Assembly: GCA_003525075.1 (NCBI GenBank) | Contig: DQFO01000014.1 | Location: 62,001-126,000, forward strand | From: Clostridiales bacterium | Lineage (GTDB): Bacteria; Bacillota; Clostridia; TANB77; CAG-508 | Direction of reading: 5' to 3' | Length of the DNA stretch: 64,000 nucleotides | Shown: positions 1-9,800 of the stretch, piece by piece | Layout of the letters: every line of letters begins with the position of its first letter | Numbering within the stretch: the stretch's first letter is position 1 | Translations under genes and position numbers: made by a program | The notes under the pieces: model-generated | Database searches by the model: none | What the model saw: only the letters and a program-made list of their open reading frames with translations | Told to the model about the DNA's origin: nothing

Positions 1-112
1 AACAATCATTTACAACTACATAATCATAATCTGTATTTTGAATAACATCATTTACTGTCTTTTCTATGTTTTCAGCTTCATTATATGCTGGTATTATTAT
101 TAAAACTTTCAT
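1..112 (-). CDS. Glycosyltransferase family 2, N-terminal fragment (cut by window edge)
   Basis: Only the first 37 codons are inside the window; the rest lies before position 1. The start is set by an AAGGAGA ribosome site a few bases upstream of the ATG at 112. The visible protein begins MKVLIIIPAYNEAENIEKTV, the usual first beta strand and PAYNE nucleotide-sugar motif of GT2 (GT-A fold) enzymes. It follows directly after the membrane protein gene at 126-2234 in the same direction, so it is probably co-transcribed with the polysaccharide cluster. The acceptor and donor sugars cannot be read from this fragment. Confidence 0.8.
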   Translation of the reverse strand, partial: MKVLIIIPAYNEAENIEKTVNDVIQNTDYDYVVVNDC

Positions 113-125
113 TGCTTGTCTCTCC

Positions 126-2234
126 TTAATTTACTTGATATATATATTGTCCTTTTTCAGTATTTTCATATTTAACTGTTAAATGAAATTGATTTTTTTC
201 ACTTTCTGAATATTCTACATCTGTTAAATAATATTTAATTCCTAAATCTTTTAGGTTTTGATATGTTAAATCAACTTCATAACTATCTGTTGTTAATAAT
301 CTAAATTCTGTTTTTTCAGCTAATATTATTCCAATATGTGCATATCTATTATATACATCATTATATATTTTATCTGGATCTACAATATTTAACCATTGGA
401 AATTGGGATATGAATTAACCCCATTTAATGTATTTGCTCCATTTGCTAACAAATATTGTCCACTCCAATTATATCTCCCTATCCATAATGCTTCTTCATC
501 TTCTTTTTCTATTTTTTGAATTTCTTGTGCTAAATCTGTTTTATAAATAATATCTACACCTCTATTTATTGGATTTATTGTTGCTCCTGCAATGATACTT
601 ACTATACACATAATATAAGCAAATGCTTTTTTGTTTGTTTGCAATATTGAATATACCATAAAAAATGTTATTACTGTAATTAGTTCTAATTTTACAGTTG
701 TAAAAAATCCACTATATGCTGAATTTTTTAATACTACATATAATACCATTGAAGATATTAATGCTCCTGCAATTGATGCTTTTTTATTTAGTATTTTTAC
801 ATTTTCAAATTTTTTTATTAACATTAATGTTAGTAAAACACCTATCATTCCAAAAATAAGTTGAGTCCTTGCTGTAGGAGAATAATATAAAAATGTTATT
901 TGTACTAAAATTTTATTAAATCCTATATATAACCATACAAAGAAAAATGCATATAATGCCATTAATCCAATCTCTAAAATTTTATTTGAATCTTTTATTT
1001 TTTCTTTTTTAAAGTTATTTATATAATATAAAATTAAAACTATTAATCCAACTATTGAATATATATATGTGCTAATTTCACAAGGATTAGAAATTTCCTT
1101 ATTATATGGTAAAAATATATTTGTATATCCTGCAATAAATTGATTTATTGTATAATCTCCACCTGTTTCAAATCTACTTCCTGGGTATACTGTTCCCATC
1201 ATTGTTTGGATATCTGTCCATGCAAAAATAATAAAATATGCTAATATACCAAGTGAAATAATTAAAGTTCCTGCCATAATAAAATAATCTTTTTTCTTTA
1301 ATTCTTTGAAGTGTTTAACTAAGTCATTTATCATAAATATTACTATAACATATGCTAATGGTACTTGATATGCTGGATATAATGCAAATGCAAATGCTGG
1401 AATAGAAATTATCATTCCAAGTGCTATTAATAATTTTTTCCAATCTTTAGTTTCTAAATTTTCCATATATGTATGGAATAAAACAACTATTGCCATCCCC
1501 CATATATATGAATCTACTATTGCTGTACTGAACCACCACATTATTCCAGGTGCTATTGATAAAATTAACATTCCTGCTATTGATAAAACATTATCTTTTT
1601 TAGTAATAATCCTTGCTATTTCAAAAGAAACAATTAATAAAAGTAGTATTCTTAACATCCACCACCAAGAAAATCCATATTCTGTACCAAATAATAAGAA
1701 TCCCCAAGTTAAAGGTTTTGCTATTGTTGTAACATTTAATATTGGACCACCTGTCATCATTACATTACAATTTCCTTGCATCAAATGTGAATTATACATT
1801 TTATATCCATCTTTATTTAAGGTTTGTGCTAACATTGTTGGACTTTGAACTAACCATTCATCAGCTCTTATTTCTCTTGCATTTCCTAATATATTTTGGG
1901 TAAAATTATTTTCATTTAAAAAGTTATTCCAAATATTTATTGATGAAAGATTTATTTTAAATAATATACAAACAACAAATATAATTGGAATTATTATATA
2001 ACGTTTATTTATTACAAAATTTATACCTTTTTTTATTTTTTCTTTATATTTATTAATTATGAAATAACCAAAATATAATATTTCTATTCCATATAACATA
2101 GCAAGTCTTATTAATGTACTTTTTTCTAGTATTACTTTTTTTGAAAATAATAGTTCTATTATTATTGGTATAATTAAGTATATAACTCCTTTTAATATAT
2201 TTTTTCCTACTTTTTTCAATTGTTTTTTCTCCAT
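126..2234 (-). CDS. Large polytopic membrane protein of the surface-glycan cluster
   Basis: This 702-residue protein has two N-terminal hydrophobic helices, a conserved-looking soluble stretch around residues 115-165 (ending in AREIRADEW and a GGP motif) and then about ten further membrane helices. A soluble tail of about 120 residues closes it. The layout of many helices with a polar loop after the first helices and an extracytoplasmic C-terminus is that of GT-C type or YfhO-like membrane glycosyltransferases. No family can be named with certainty. It lies 2 bases after a GT2 gene and directly before another, which supports a role in transferring or polymerising a cell-surface glycan. The ATG at 2234 has only a weak ribosome site, so translational coupling to the upstream gene is likely. 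Confidence 0.6.
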   Translation of the reverse strand: MEKKQLKKVGKNILKGVIYLIIPIIIELLFSKKVILEKSTLIRLAMLYGIEILYFGYFIINKYKEKIKKGINFVINKRYIIIPIIFVVCILFKINLSSINIWNNFLNENNFTQNILGNAREIRADEWLVQSPTMLAQTLNKDGYKMYNSHLMQGNCNVMMTGGPILNVTTIAKPLTWGFLLFGTEYGFSWWWMLRILLLLIVSFEIARIITKKDNVLSIAGMLILSIAPGIMWWFSTAIVDSYIWGMAIVVLFHTYMENLETKDWKKLLIALGMIISIPAFAFALYPAYQVPLAYVIVIFMINDLVKHFKELKKKDYFIMAGTLIISLGILAYFIIFAWTDIQTMMGTVYPGSRFETGGDYTINQFIAGYTNIFLPYNKEISNPCEISTYIYSIVGLIVLILYYINNFKKEKIKDSNKILEIGLMALYAFFFVWLYIGFNKILVQITFLYYSPTARTQLIFGMIGVLLTLMLIKKFENVKILNKKASIAGALISSMVLYVVLKNSAYSGFFTTVKLELITVITFFMVYSILQTNKKAFAYIMCIVSIIAGATINPINRGVDIIYKTDLAQEIQKIEKEDEEALWIGRYNWSGQYLLANGANTLNGVNSYPNFQWLNIVDPDKIYNDVYNRYAHIGIILAEKTEFRLLTTDSYEVDLTYQNLKDLGIKYYLTDVEYSESEKNQFHLTVKYENTEKGQYIYQVN

Positions 2235-2236
2235 TC

Positions 2237-3922
2237 TTAATAACTTATTTTATTATAATTTATCTTTGGCAAATCTGTATCTAATCTATAATTTTTATTA
2301 TAATAAGGATCTCCTTTTGCAATTACTTTAGACCATCTTTTTACAAAAAGCTCATATTCTTTAGCAAATCTTTTTTGTTTTTCTGTATTTTCTGTGTCTT
2401 CTCCTCTTGATTTTGATTCATAATGATATGCTTCAACAAATGGATTGTATACAATTAGATATTTTGCAGTTCTTATTTTCATGCAAAAATCGACATCATT
2501 AAATGCTACTGCCAATTTTTCATCAAAACCTAACATATCTATATATAATTGTTTTCTTACCATAAAACATGCTGCTGTAACTGCACTTAAATCTTGAACT
2601 ATATTTATATAATCATCTTTTTTGAAGTCTTTTTCTTGTACTTCTCTACATCGATGTCCTGCAAGACCTCTAGTTCCTAATGTAACTCCTGCATGTTGAA
2701 TACTTCTATCAGGGAAATATAATTTTGCCCCACATATTCCTACATCTGGTCTTTGTGCATACATAAGTAATTGTTCTATCCAGTCTTCTGTTATAAATTC
2801 TATATCATTATTTAACATTACTATGTATTCACCATTTGAACATTCAACACCATAATTTACAATTGCAGAATAGTTAAAGTAATTTATATCAAATTTGCAG
2901 ACCTTTATTCTATTATCTTGTTTTGAAATCTTTTCATAATATTCAAATGTTTCTTTATTTTTGCTATTATTTTCTACTATTATAACTTCATAATTTGAAT
3001 ATGTTGATTTTTCTAAAGATTTTAGCAATTTACTTAAATCTTGTATATGATCCATATTTGGTACAACTAGTGATACTAATGGATTTCCTTTTATTTTATA
3101 ATTAATTTTATATTGTCCTTCAAATCTTCCATCTTTTATATTATCATATTCTAAGTTCATTCTTTTTAAATGTTTTGCTATTATTTGTTTTTCATCTTCA
3201 ACATCTATTTTTCTGTTTTCAATTGTTTCATGATATAGTATTTTTTGAATGTGTTCAATTTTTCTTGTTTTTTCACTAATTTGTAATAGTATGTCATAAA
3301 TTATATTCTTATTTAAATTATTTAAAATATCTTGATGTATTTTTATAAAATCTGTTTTTACTGCAATAAATTGTCCAATATAATTTTGAGATAAAATTGT
3401 ATCTCTTGCAAATCCTGGTTTAAAATGTGGTTCAGTTCTTTTTTCATCTATTAATTTGTCATTATCAGAATAAATTAATATACTATCTCTATATTCTATT
3501 GATTTTACTATTTCATATAATGCAAATTGGGCAAGTTCTATATTATTACCTAAAAAGATTAAATAATCACTTTTTGAGTTTAATATTCTTTCTTTCTCAA
3601 ATTTATAAACATTATATTTTTTATATGTTTGATTTTCTATACTTTTTATTAGTTTCTCATCATTTGGGCATATTATATCAAATTTCAAATTTTGACAAGA
3701 TTCGTACTTTTTTTCATTTTCAAGTTCAGAAGTATTAGGCTCATTATTAGCAATCCATGTTGCATATTCGTCTAACACTACCTTTCCAAATCTTATTTTG
3801 TTAATTATTGTTGTTCCTAAACCTTTAAAACCATTATTCTTTATATATCTAAGAACTGATTTCATATTTTGTAAATTAATTGCATTTAAAACTTTTTTTA
3901 CTTTCCTTATTAGAGATTTCAT
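2237..3922 (-). CDS. Glycosyltransferase family 2 with two GT-A domains, N-terminal one shortened
   Basis: The C-terminal half (from about residue 280) is a full GT2 domain. It has SLVVPNMDH, the donor-site loop VMLNNDIEF, CGAKLYFPD and the HYES motif, typical of rhamnosyl- and O-antigen-type transferases. The N-terminal half keeps the end of a second GT2 domain (IYSDNDKL, the P.FKPGF segment and SQNYIGQF). Its first strand and nucleotide-binding motif look eroded, with IICPNDEK in place of a VPTYN motif, so this copy may be non-catalytic. The protein has 561 residues and no membrane segment, so it is probably cytoplasmic and acts at the inner membrane. An AAAGAGGA ribosome site precedes the ATG. 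It sits in a tight run of glycan genes. The sugar transferred is unknown. Confidence 0.78.
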   Translation of the reverse strand: MKSLIRKVKKVLNAINLQNMKSVLRYIKNNGFKGLGTTIINKIRFGKVVLDEYATWIANNEPNTSELENEKKYESCQNLKFDIICPNDEKLIKSIENQTYKKYNVYKFEKERILNSKSDYLIFLGNNIELAQFALYEIVKSIEYRDSILIYSDNDKLIDEKRTEPHFKPGFARDTILSQNYIGQFIAVKTDFIKIHQDILNNLNKNIIYDILLQISEKTRKIEHIQKILYHETIENRKIDVEDEKQIIAKHLKRMNLEYDNIKDGRFEGQYKINYKIKGNPLVSLVVPNMDHIQDLSKLLKSLEKSTYSNYEVIIVENNSKNKETFEYYEKISKQDNRIKVCKFDINYFNYSAIVNYGVECSNGEYIVMLNNDIEFITEDWIEQLLMYAQRPDVGICGAKLYFPDRSIQHAGVTLGTRGLAGHRCREVQEKDFKKDDYINIVQDLSAVTAACFMVRKQLYIDMLGFDEKLAVAFNDVDFCMKIRTAKYLIVYNPFVEAYHYESKSRGEDTENTEKQKRFAKEYELFVKRWSKVIAKGDPYYNKNYRLDTDLPKINYNKISY

Positions 3923-3938
3923 TCACAATCCTCTTTCT

Positions 3939-6056
3939 TTATTGTTTTTTTATCCCCATTTTTATTAAAATATTTTTCAACACTCTTTTACATCTTCTTA
4001 AAAATCTATATGTTTTTCCATGATTGTCTACATATATTGGTTGTGCTTTTTGTAACTCTTCTGAGCATTTCATTGCTTCTTCTGTAGCTAAAAAAGCTGA
4101 TTTTTTATAAAGTGGTTTTATCTCTGGTATATCTTTATAATCTGTTTCTAACATGTCTTTTACTGCTTTTAAATATTCTTCAAATCCTTTTTCAAGTGGA
4201 TAATTTTTCATATATTGTACACCAAATTTTGACATCTTCTCAGCCACTTGTGGATTATCTAATATATATGCAATAGCACTAGCAATAGCCTCTGGTATTG
4301 GTTGTGCAAGCAATACTCCTTCATCTGGCAAGTCATATATGTTATTTTCTTTATATAATTCTACTACTGGTAACCCTGCTGACATCATTTCAAATGGTAT
4401 TCTTGATGGATTTGATGCACTCATACATATTCCAACTTTACATTTATTATATAATTCATTACATTCTTTTATTGGTATTATATTTAAGTTTTTACATTCA
4501 AATTCAAATGTTGCTGGCATACTTGAACCATATAAATATATTTGTACATCTGGTTTCATTGCTTTTAATATTTTTAAAGCTTTTAATCCTATATAATCAC
4601 ATCTTCTTGGCTTTTCTGGTTGATATACAAAACATATTGCATTTTCCTTTTTTACTTTTGGTAATGGTTTATATACATTTAAATCTGCACCAAAACTAAA
4701 ATATTCTGCTGGCGTATTAAATTCTGCCTGCATTTTATGCGCTAACCATTTTCCTATTGTTACTGGTAAAAATCCATATCTATATGAATTTTCTGTAATT
4801 AAATATTGATCTCCCATTGGGAAGAACCATGGTTCAAAATCTTGTATAAAATATGCTTTTTTCTTTGCTGGTAGTTTTCTTACAAATTCTACTGTTTGCC
4901 AACCTGTTGCAAACATCAAATCATATTCTTGTTTTAAATCAAATCCAACATATACTCCTGCATCACATTTTTCATACCAATCATTTATTTTTTGTCTTAC
5001 TATTTCAGATGTTGAAACACCATCTTCTTCAAAATATAAATCACAATCATATCCTGCTCTTATTAAAGCATTTACATTTTGAATTATTGTTCTATGCCCA
5101 CCAGATCCTTTTCCAGGATGTGGTATTACCCATGCAATTTTCTTTTTTCCATTATCTTTTTTTGGTAATAATGGATACATAAAACTTCTTCTTAATTCTT
5201 GTTTGTCTTTGATTTCTTTTGTTAATTCATATGTTTTAGATATCTCGTCTTGAATTCTACAAATCTCATTAAATTCGATTTCTGCTTTTACATCTGTACA
5301 TACTGATGAACCATGTTTTCTATAATAGTTAAGTGGCTTATTACACCAACTAATCTTTCCATTTTTTAATATATTAAAATAAATATACCAGTCTCCTGCA
5401 ACCTTAAATTCTCCTGCTTTTTCTAAAATTTCTGTGTAATCTTGTTTTTTCCACATTACACTAGAAACATTTAATATTGTGTTTGTTACACTTAAATGTT
5501 CTTTTATTTCTTTTTCTCCTGGCCATATATATGATTTATTCCATTCTCCTGTTCTGCACATATCATATAAATCATCTGATTTTTCTCTTATTAAATTATT
5601 TTCTCCATCAATTCTAGCAGATTCACAATATGATAATACAACTTCTGGATCATCAAATGGTTTTATTAAATTTTCAACAAAATCATTTTCAGCAGAATCA
5701 TCTGCTTCTGCAATCCATATATAATCTCCTGTCGAAGCATTAAATCCCTTTTTCCATTGTTTAAATACACAACCACCACTATTTTTTTCATTAATGATAA
5801 ATTGAACTTTTATTTCTGGATGTTCTTTTTTTATCTCATCTATTTTTTTATTTATTACTTTAACACTATTGTCTGGTGAACAATCATCTAATATAACAAT
5901 TTCATATATTGGATATGTTTGCATTAATACAGAGTCTATTCTCTCTATTATATATTTTTCGTAATTATAATTTGGAATTATTACACTTACTTTTTTTGGA
6001 TTTTCTATTTTTAATTTTTTCTTTTGATGTTTATAAATATCTATTTTTTTCTCCAT
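3939..6056 (-). CDS. Bifunctional glycosyltransferase: GT2 domain plus WsaF-like GT4 domain
   Basis: Residues about 20-240 form a GT2 domain (VSVIIPNYNYE, ILDDCSPD, IWIAEADDSA). Residues about 300-640 resemble the WsaF rhamnosyltransferase: KIAWVIPHPGKGSGGHRTI, then a GT-B C-terminal half with FVYQPEKPRRCD and SRIPFEMMSAGLPVVE. Such fusions make rhamnose-rich or related polymers in Gram-positive surface glycans. I start the gene at the ATG at 6056. The GGAGG site lies inside the four extra codons of a longer reading frame and is correctly spaced from this ATG. The gene overlaps the end of the upstream gene by 16 bases, suggesting translational coupling. The protein ends in a basic amphipathic tail that may contact the membrane. 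Confidence 0.75.
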   Translation of the reverse strand: MEKKIDIYKHQKKKLKIENPKKVSVIIPNYNYEKYIIERIDSVLMQTYPIYEIVILDDCSPDNSVKVINKKIDEIKKEHPEIKVQFIINEKNSGGCVFKQWKKGFNASTGDYIWIAEADDSAENDFVENLIKPFDDPEVVLSYCESARIDGENNLIREKSDDLYDMCRTGEWNKSYIWPGEKEIKEHLSVTNTILNVSSVMWKKQDYTEILEKAGEFKVAGDWYIYFNILKNGKISWCNKPLNYYRKHGSSVCTDVKAEIEFNEICRIQDEISKTYELTKEIKDKQELRRSFMYPLLPKKDNGKKKIAWVIPHPGKGSGGHRTIIQNVNALIRAGYDCDLYFEEDGVSTSEIVRQKINDWYEKCDAGVYVGFDLKQEYDLMFATGWQTVEFVRKLPAKKKAYFIQDFEPWFFPMGDQYLITENSYRYGFLPVTIGKWLAHKMQAEFNTPAEYFSFGADLNVYKPLPKVKKENAICFVYQPEKPRRCDYIGLKALKILKAMKPDVQIYLYGSSMPATFEFECKNLNIIPIKECNELYNKCKVGICMSASNPSRIPFEMMSAGLPVVELYKENNIYDLPDEGVLLAQPIPEAIASAIAYILDNPQVAEKMSKFGVQYMKNYPLEKGFEEYLKAVKDMLETDYKDIPEIKPLYKKSAFLATEEAMKCSEELQKAQPIYVDNHGKTYRFLRRCKRVLKNILIKMGIKKQ

Positions 6057-7564
6057 AAAAACCTCCATTTTGGTATTTTTACATATTGCTCTCTTAATCT
6101 TTTATTTTCTTCTGTTAAATTAAAAATTTGTTCTTTCAAATTATCTGCTTCTGCTTTTTGTGCATTACTTCTAATATTCAAGTTTTCTATTTCTTGTTCT
6201 TGTGCCTTATTTCTTATATTTTGATTTATTAATTCTTGTTTTGTCGCATCTATATCTATAATATTATTTTGCTTATATGATTTCCATGTTTCATCATCTC
6301 TTACCATTTCTTGCATTTTATCATCTAGTTTTTTAAATAGTTCTAAATATTTTGTTAAATTGTATTTTTCTAATAAATCTTCAATTTTTATAAATCTTCT
6401 TAATGATATTGTATATAAAATAGATCTATATAAAATGTATTCAACTGGTAAATTAGGCTCGTCCCATTCTTGATCAAAGAAATAGAAATCATTATCTATA
6501 TAAAAACAATTTTTAAATGTCATATCCCATAATCCTTTAGGAGTAAAATGCAAATCATTTATTATAGTTTTATCTTGTATTTCTAGATTATATTTTCCAA
6601 ATGCTGTTTTTTCATAATTTTCTTCATGATATATATCAATACTAATTTTTTCTATAAATTTATCTAATATTTCATAAAATTCATCATTTCTCTGTTCTTC
6701 AAGTAGCTCTGTTAATCTATTATTTAATAAATTTTTCTGTTCTATATATTTACTTCTTATTATTTGATTTTCTATATAATCAACAGTTTTTATACCATTT
6801 TCATTTAAATATCTTATATTACTTTTTATATTTTCATAATGTTTATGTGCTTTTTCATTTACTTCTTGTTTTTCCACATATTCATCTGCAATTTTTGTAA
6901 TTAATCTATATTTTTCTTTTCTTATATTATTAAAAGATATATATTTATATGTTTTATCACATTCACCTTTTGTTATTTCAATTAAAAATGAATTTGCAAA
7001 AAATGTAAACATATTTTTATCTGTTTTTAATATTTCTCTAAATACATCAATTTCATTAAATGTAATATCATTATTTTCTATATAATATGGATGATATTTA
7101 TCTATACTATTATATTCTGGCAATTGTTCATCTGTAAAAATTACATTAGGCTTTTTATAATCTGGTAATGGATAATAAAATCTCATATTATATCCTAATT
7201 TTCTTATTTCATTTTCTATACTTGATTTTGTATATGTTTCTCTTTTATTTTGTTCATTATTATATCCTGTTAAACTAGCAAATTTCTTTTTATATATTTT
7301 ATCTGGCGTTCCATTAAATGCTTCTAGCCCAAATTTATTATCAATTGTTATTAGTATTTTTCCTTTTTCTTCTAAAATTTTTTCTACCTTTTTTATAAGT
7401 TCTTTTAATTTGATATTTTGATTTTCAAAGATTCCTACAAGTATAATTACATCAAATTTTTCATTACATAAATCAATTTCTTCTATATTTTTTATTTCTT
7501 TTATTTTTTGGTTTTCTTTAAAAGGATACCAATTTAATATATTAGGACTTTGAACTTCACCCAC
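6041..7564 (-). CDS. Degenerate methyltransferase / kinase-like / coiled-coil protein (WbdD-like architecture)
   Basis: The N-terminal part shows the late half of a class I SAM methyltransferase (FDVIILVGIFE, GKILITIDNKFG, then FYYPLPDYKKPNVIF). The glycine-rich SAM-binding loop that should precede it is not visible, so the domain looks truncated or inactive. Residues about 330-400 (NDLHFTPKGLWDMTFKN, then DNDFYFFDQEW) resemble the catalytic loop and Mg-binding motif of small-molecule or sugar kinases. Residues about 445-500 are a strong coiled coil ending in a basic WRFLWRKK tail. This order matches WbdD, which caps and measures ABC-exported O-polysaccharides. I chose the GTG at 7564 because AGAGGTGG is well spaced from it; a GTG nine bases upstream is the alternative. 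Sequence similarity to WbdD is inferred from layout only. Confidence 0.5.
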   Translation of the reverse strand: MGEVQSPNILNWYPFKENQKIKEIKNIEEIDLCNEKFDVIILVGIFENQNIKLKELIKKVEKILEEKGKILITIDNKFGLEAFNGTPDKIYKKKFASLTGYNNEQNKRETYTKSSIENEIRKLGYNMRFYYPLPDYKKPNVIFTDEQLPEYNSIDKYHPYYIENNDITFNEIDVFREILKTDKNMFTFFANSFLIEITKGECDKTYKYISFNNIRKEKYRLITKIADEYVEKQEVNEKAHKHYENIKSNIRYLNENGIKTVDYIENQIIRSKYIEQKNLLNNRLTELLEEQRNDEFYEILDKFIEKISIDIYHEENYEKTAFGKYNLEIQDKTIINDLHFTPKGLWDMTFKNCFYIDNDFYFFDQEWDEPNLPVEYILYRSILYTISLRRFIKIEDLLEKYNLTKYLELFKKLDDKMQEMVRDDETWKSYKQNNIIDIDATKQELINQNIRNKAQEQEIENLNIRSNAQKAEADNLKEQIFNLTEENKRLREQYVKIPKWRFLWRKK

Positions 7565-7577
7565 TATTTCCACCTCT

Positions 7578-8468
7578 TTATATTGAAATTTTTATATTTC
7601 CATCTTTCTCTATAATATTTTTATTTACATTTAATTCTTCAATCCATTTTCTAGTTTCTTTAGTTTTCCAAGGTCCTGAATCTTCACCATTTCCTGAATC
7701 ATTAATCCATAGCCAATCTGGTGTTGGCCATAAACATATTTTAGGTTTTATGTATTCATATATTTCTTTACTAACTCCTTGTTGACCATGATGTGCCATT
7801 TGCAATATATTTACTTTTAATTTTTCCTTTTGATTATCTAATAATTTATTTCCACTTTCTACTCCAGTATCTCCTAAAAATAAAATTGAGTTTTTCTTTG
7901 TCTCCATTTTTATTACCATACTAGAATTGTTTATTGCATTTTTTGTTATTTCTGGATTTTTTATTCCTAAAATTTCACATTTTATATTATCAATTTGTAT
8001 TTGTTCATTTAATGTTACTTCTTCAACTTTTGAAGATATTTTTTCAGATTTTATAGTGTCTAAAAATCTTATACACTCATCTGCTCTACCATCTCCATAA
8101 TTATTATACCATTCTTCATCTTCTGTTGTTACATATACTTTACCAATATCTATATTATAATTATTTACTATCTCAATAAATGCTGTTGCATGGTCTTGAT
8201 GTGGATGTGTTATAAACCAATAATCTACTTTTCCTGTGTATTCGTTTATTTTCTGTAAAAGATTTTCTGTATCATCAGATGTCCCACCATCAATAACAAT
8301 TATTTTATCATTATCTGTTTTTATGATATATCCCATCATTTGACTATGTCCACTATTTTTTAATTGTTCTAGTGTAGTCGTCTTTAAATTTAATTTCCAA
8401 ACTTCCAAAATTCCTACAAGTATTATTAATATTATTACTGTTAAAAATATTTTCTTTTTATTTTTCAT
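7578..8468 (-). CDS. Membrane-anchored metallo-beta-lactamase-fold hydrolase (ComEC C-domain-like)
   Basis: A single N-terminal membrane helix (residues about 5-24) is followed by an MBL-fold domain. Its metal ligands are the THPHQDHATAF motif, GDTGVESG and MAHHGQQG. The C-terminal portion with ICLWPTPDW resembles the extracytoplasmic hydrolase domain of ComEC/Rec2 competence proteins. The topology predicts an enzyme outside the membrane that hydrolyses a phosphodiester or similar bond. It overlaps the ABC ATPase gene by 11 bases and is followed 13 bases later by the WbdD-like gene, so it belongs to the glycan-export operon. A role in releasing or trimming a phosphodiester-linked polymer is possible, but that is inference. 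It is shorter than ComEC and has no channel domain. Confidence 0.7.
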   Translation of the reverse strand: MKNKKKIFLTVIILIILVGILEVWKLNLKTTTLEQLKNSGHSQMMGYIIKTDNDKIIVIDGGTSDDTENLLQKINEYTGKVDYWFITHPHQDHATAFIEIVNNYNIDIGKVYVTTEDEEWYNNYGDGRADECIRFLDTIKSEKISSKVEEVTLNEQIQIDNIKCEILGIKNPEITKNAINNSSMVIKMETKKNSILFLGDTGVESGNKLLDNQKEKLKVNILQMAHHGQQGVSKEIYEYIKPKICLWPTPDWLWINDSGNGEDSGPWKTKETRKWIEELNVNKNIIEKDGNIKISI

Positions 8469-9780
8469 TATTTCCTCTTATTTTTTCAATTTTGATTTTT
8501 GAATCTAATCTCATCAATCCAACAGTATCTTTTGTAGATAAAACTTCAATCAATAATGCATCATATTTTCTGTTTAATACTTCTAATTCACCTTTACTAT
8601 TAAAATGTGTACAACTAAATGATAATGTATATTTTCCTGGTGCTACATTTATTACCTGTCTGAATTCTGCAACTACTACATCACCTTTTTTATAATTTCC
8701 TGTTGCAATTTTTTCTATTAATGTATTTGTTCCTGCCATCTCAAGACCTTTAAAATCTTTTACAGTCATTGTAAATATAGGATCTTTTACATCTTTATGA
8801 AAAACTATTTTAGATTTTAATACTACTTCTTTATCATTTTCTAATACTGATATATAATTTTCATTTTCATCAAACATTCCATAATCTACTACTTCTGCAC
8901 TTCCATCTCCATATGTAATTAAATTTGGATTTTCATTAAAGTGTGATTTCCATGTTTCTCCATTTTTCTCTTTTAATGCTTGATAATTAGGATTTTTTTC
9001 TAATATTTGCTTATCTGTAAGTATTCCTTCTTTACTTGTTTTATCATCTAGTCCAACTATAATTTTCTTATATTTTTCTACTCCTTCTTTTACATCTCCA
9101 TCAAATATTTTTCTGCCTGCATCAATTATAATCGTTCTTGTACAGTTTCTTAAAATATCAGTTATACTATGTGTTACAAATAAAATTGTTTTTCCACTTT
9201 CTTTAAATTGTTCAAATTTTTTGAAACATTTTAATTGGAATGACATATCTCCAACAGATAATACTTCATCTACAATTAATATATCTGGATTAACATTTAT
9301 TGCACATGCAAATGCTAGTCTTGCAAACATTCCTGATGAATATGTTTTTACTGGTTGATATAAGTGATCCCCTATATCTGCAAAGTCTATTATTTCCTGT
9401 TCTCTAGCTTTTATTTCTTCATTTGTTAATCCCATAACTTGTCCATGTTGATATATATTCTCATATCCAGTTAATTCTTGATTAAATGCTGTTCCTAACT
9501 CTAAAAGTGAACTTATTTTTCCTTTAGCTTCTATTGTTCCTTTTGTTGGTGTTACAACACCTGTTATCATTTTTAATAATGTTGATTTTCCTGCACCATT
9601 TTTTCCTAAGACACCAAGTACTTCACCTTTTTTTACTTCTAAATTAAAATCATGCATTGCTTCAAATACTCCATGTCTTTCAACTCCTGGAAATAATGTT
9701 TCTATTATCCTATCTTTTTTCCTTGCAAACATTTTGTAATCTTTTGAAAGCCCTTCTATTTTTAAAACTGTTTCACTCAT
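8458..9780 (-). CDS. Polysaccharide ABC exporter ATPase with C-terminal glycan-binding-type domain (Wzt/TagH-like)
   Basis: Residues 1-240 are a complete ABC ATPase: Walker A GKNGAGKST, a GYENIYQHGQ segment typical of polysaccharide exporters, signature YSSGM and Walker B ILIVDEVLSVGD. The remaining 200 residues form a separate beta-rich domain, like the carbohydrate-recognition domain of Wzt that checks chain ends in O9a-type systems. TagH-type ATPases of teichoic acid export also have C-terminal extensions. The partner permease is at 10808-11602, with one glycosyltransferase between them. The AAAGGAG ribosome site precedes the ATG. The protein should energise export of a finished undecaprenyl-linked polymer across the membrane. 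Confidence 0.85.
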   Translation of the reverse strand: MSETVLKIEGLSKDYKMFARKKDRIIETLFPGVERHGVFEAMHDFNLEVKKGEVLGVLGKNGAGKSTLLKMITGVVTPTKGTIEAKGKISSLLELGTAFNQELTGYENIYQHGQVMGLTNEEIKAREQEIIDFADIGDHLYQPVKTYSSGMFARLAFACAINVNPDILIVDEVLSVGDMSFQLKCFKKFEQFKESGKTILFVTHSITDILRNCTRTIIIDAGRKIFDGDVKEGVEKYKKIIVGLDDKTSKEGILTDKQILEKNPNYQALKEKNGETWKSHFNENPNLITYGDGSAEVVDYGMFDENENYISVLENDKEVVLKSKIVFHKDVKDPIFTMTVKDFKGLEMAGTNTLIEKIATGNYKKGDVVVAEFRQVINVAPGKYTLSFSCTHFNSKGELEVLNRKYDALLIEVLSTKDTVGLMRLDSKIKIEKIRGNNEK

Positions 9781-9800
9781 ATTGTATAACTCCTTTTCGC

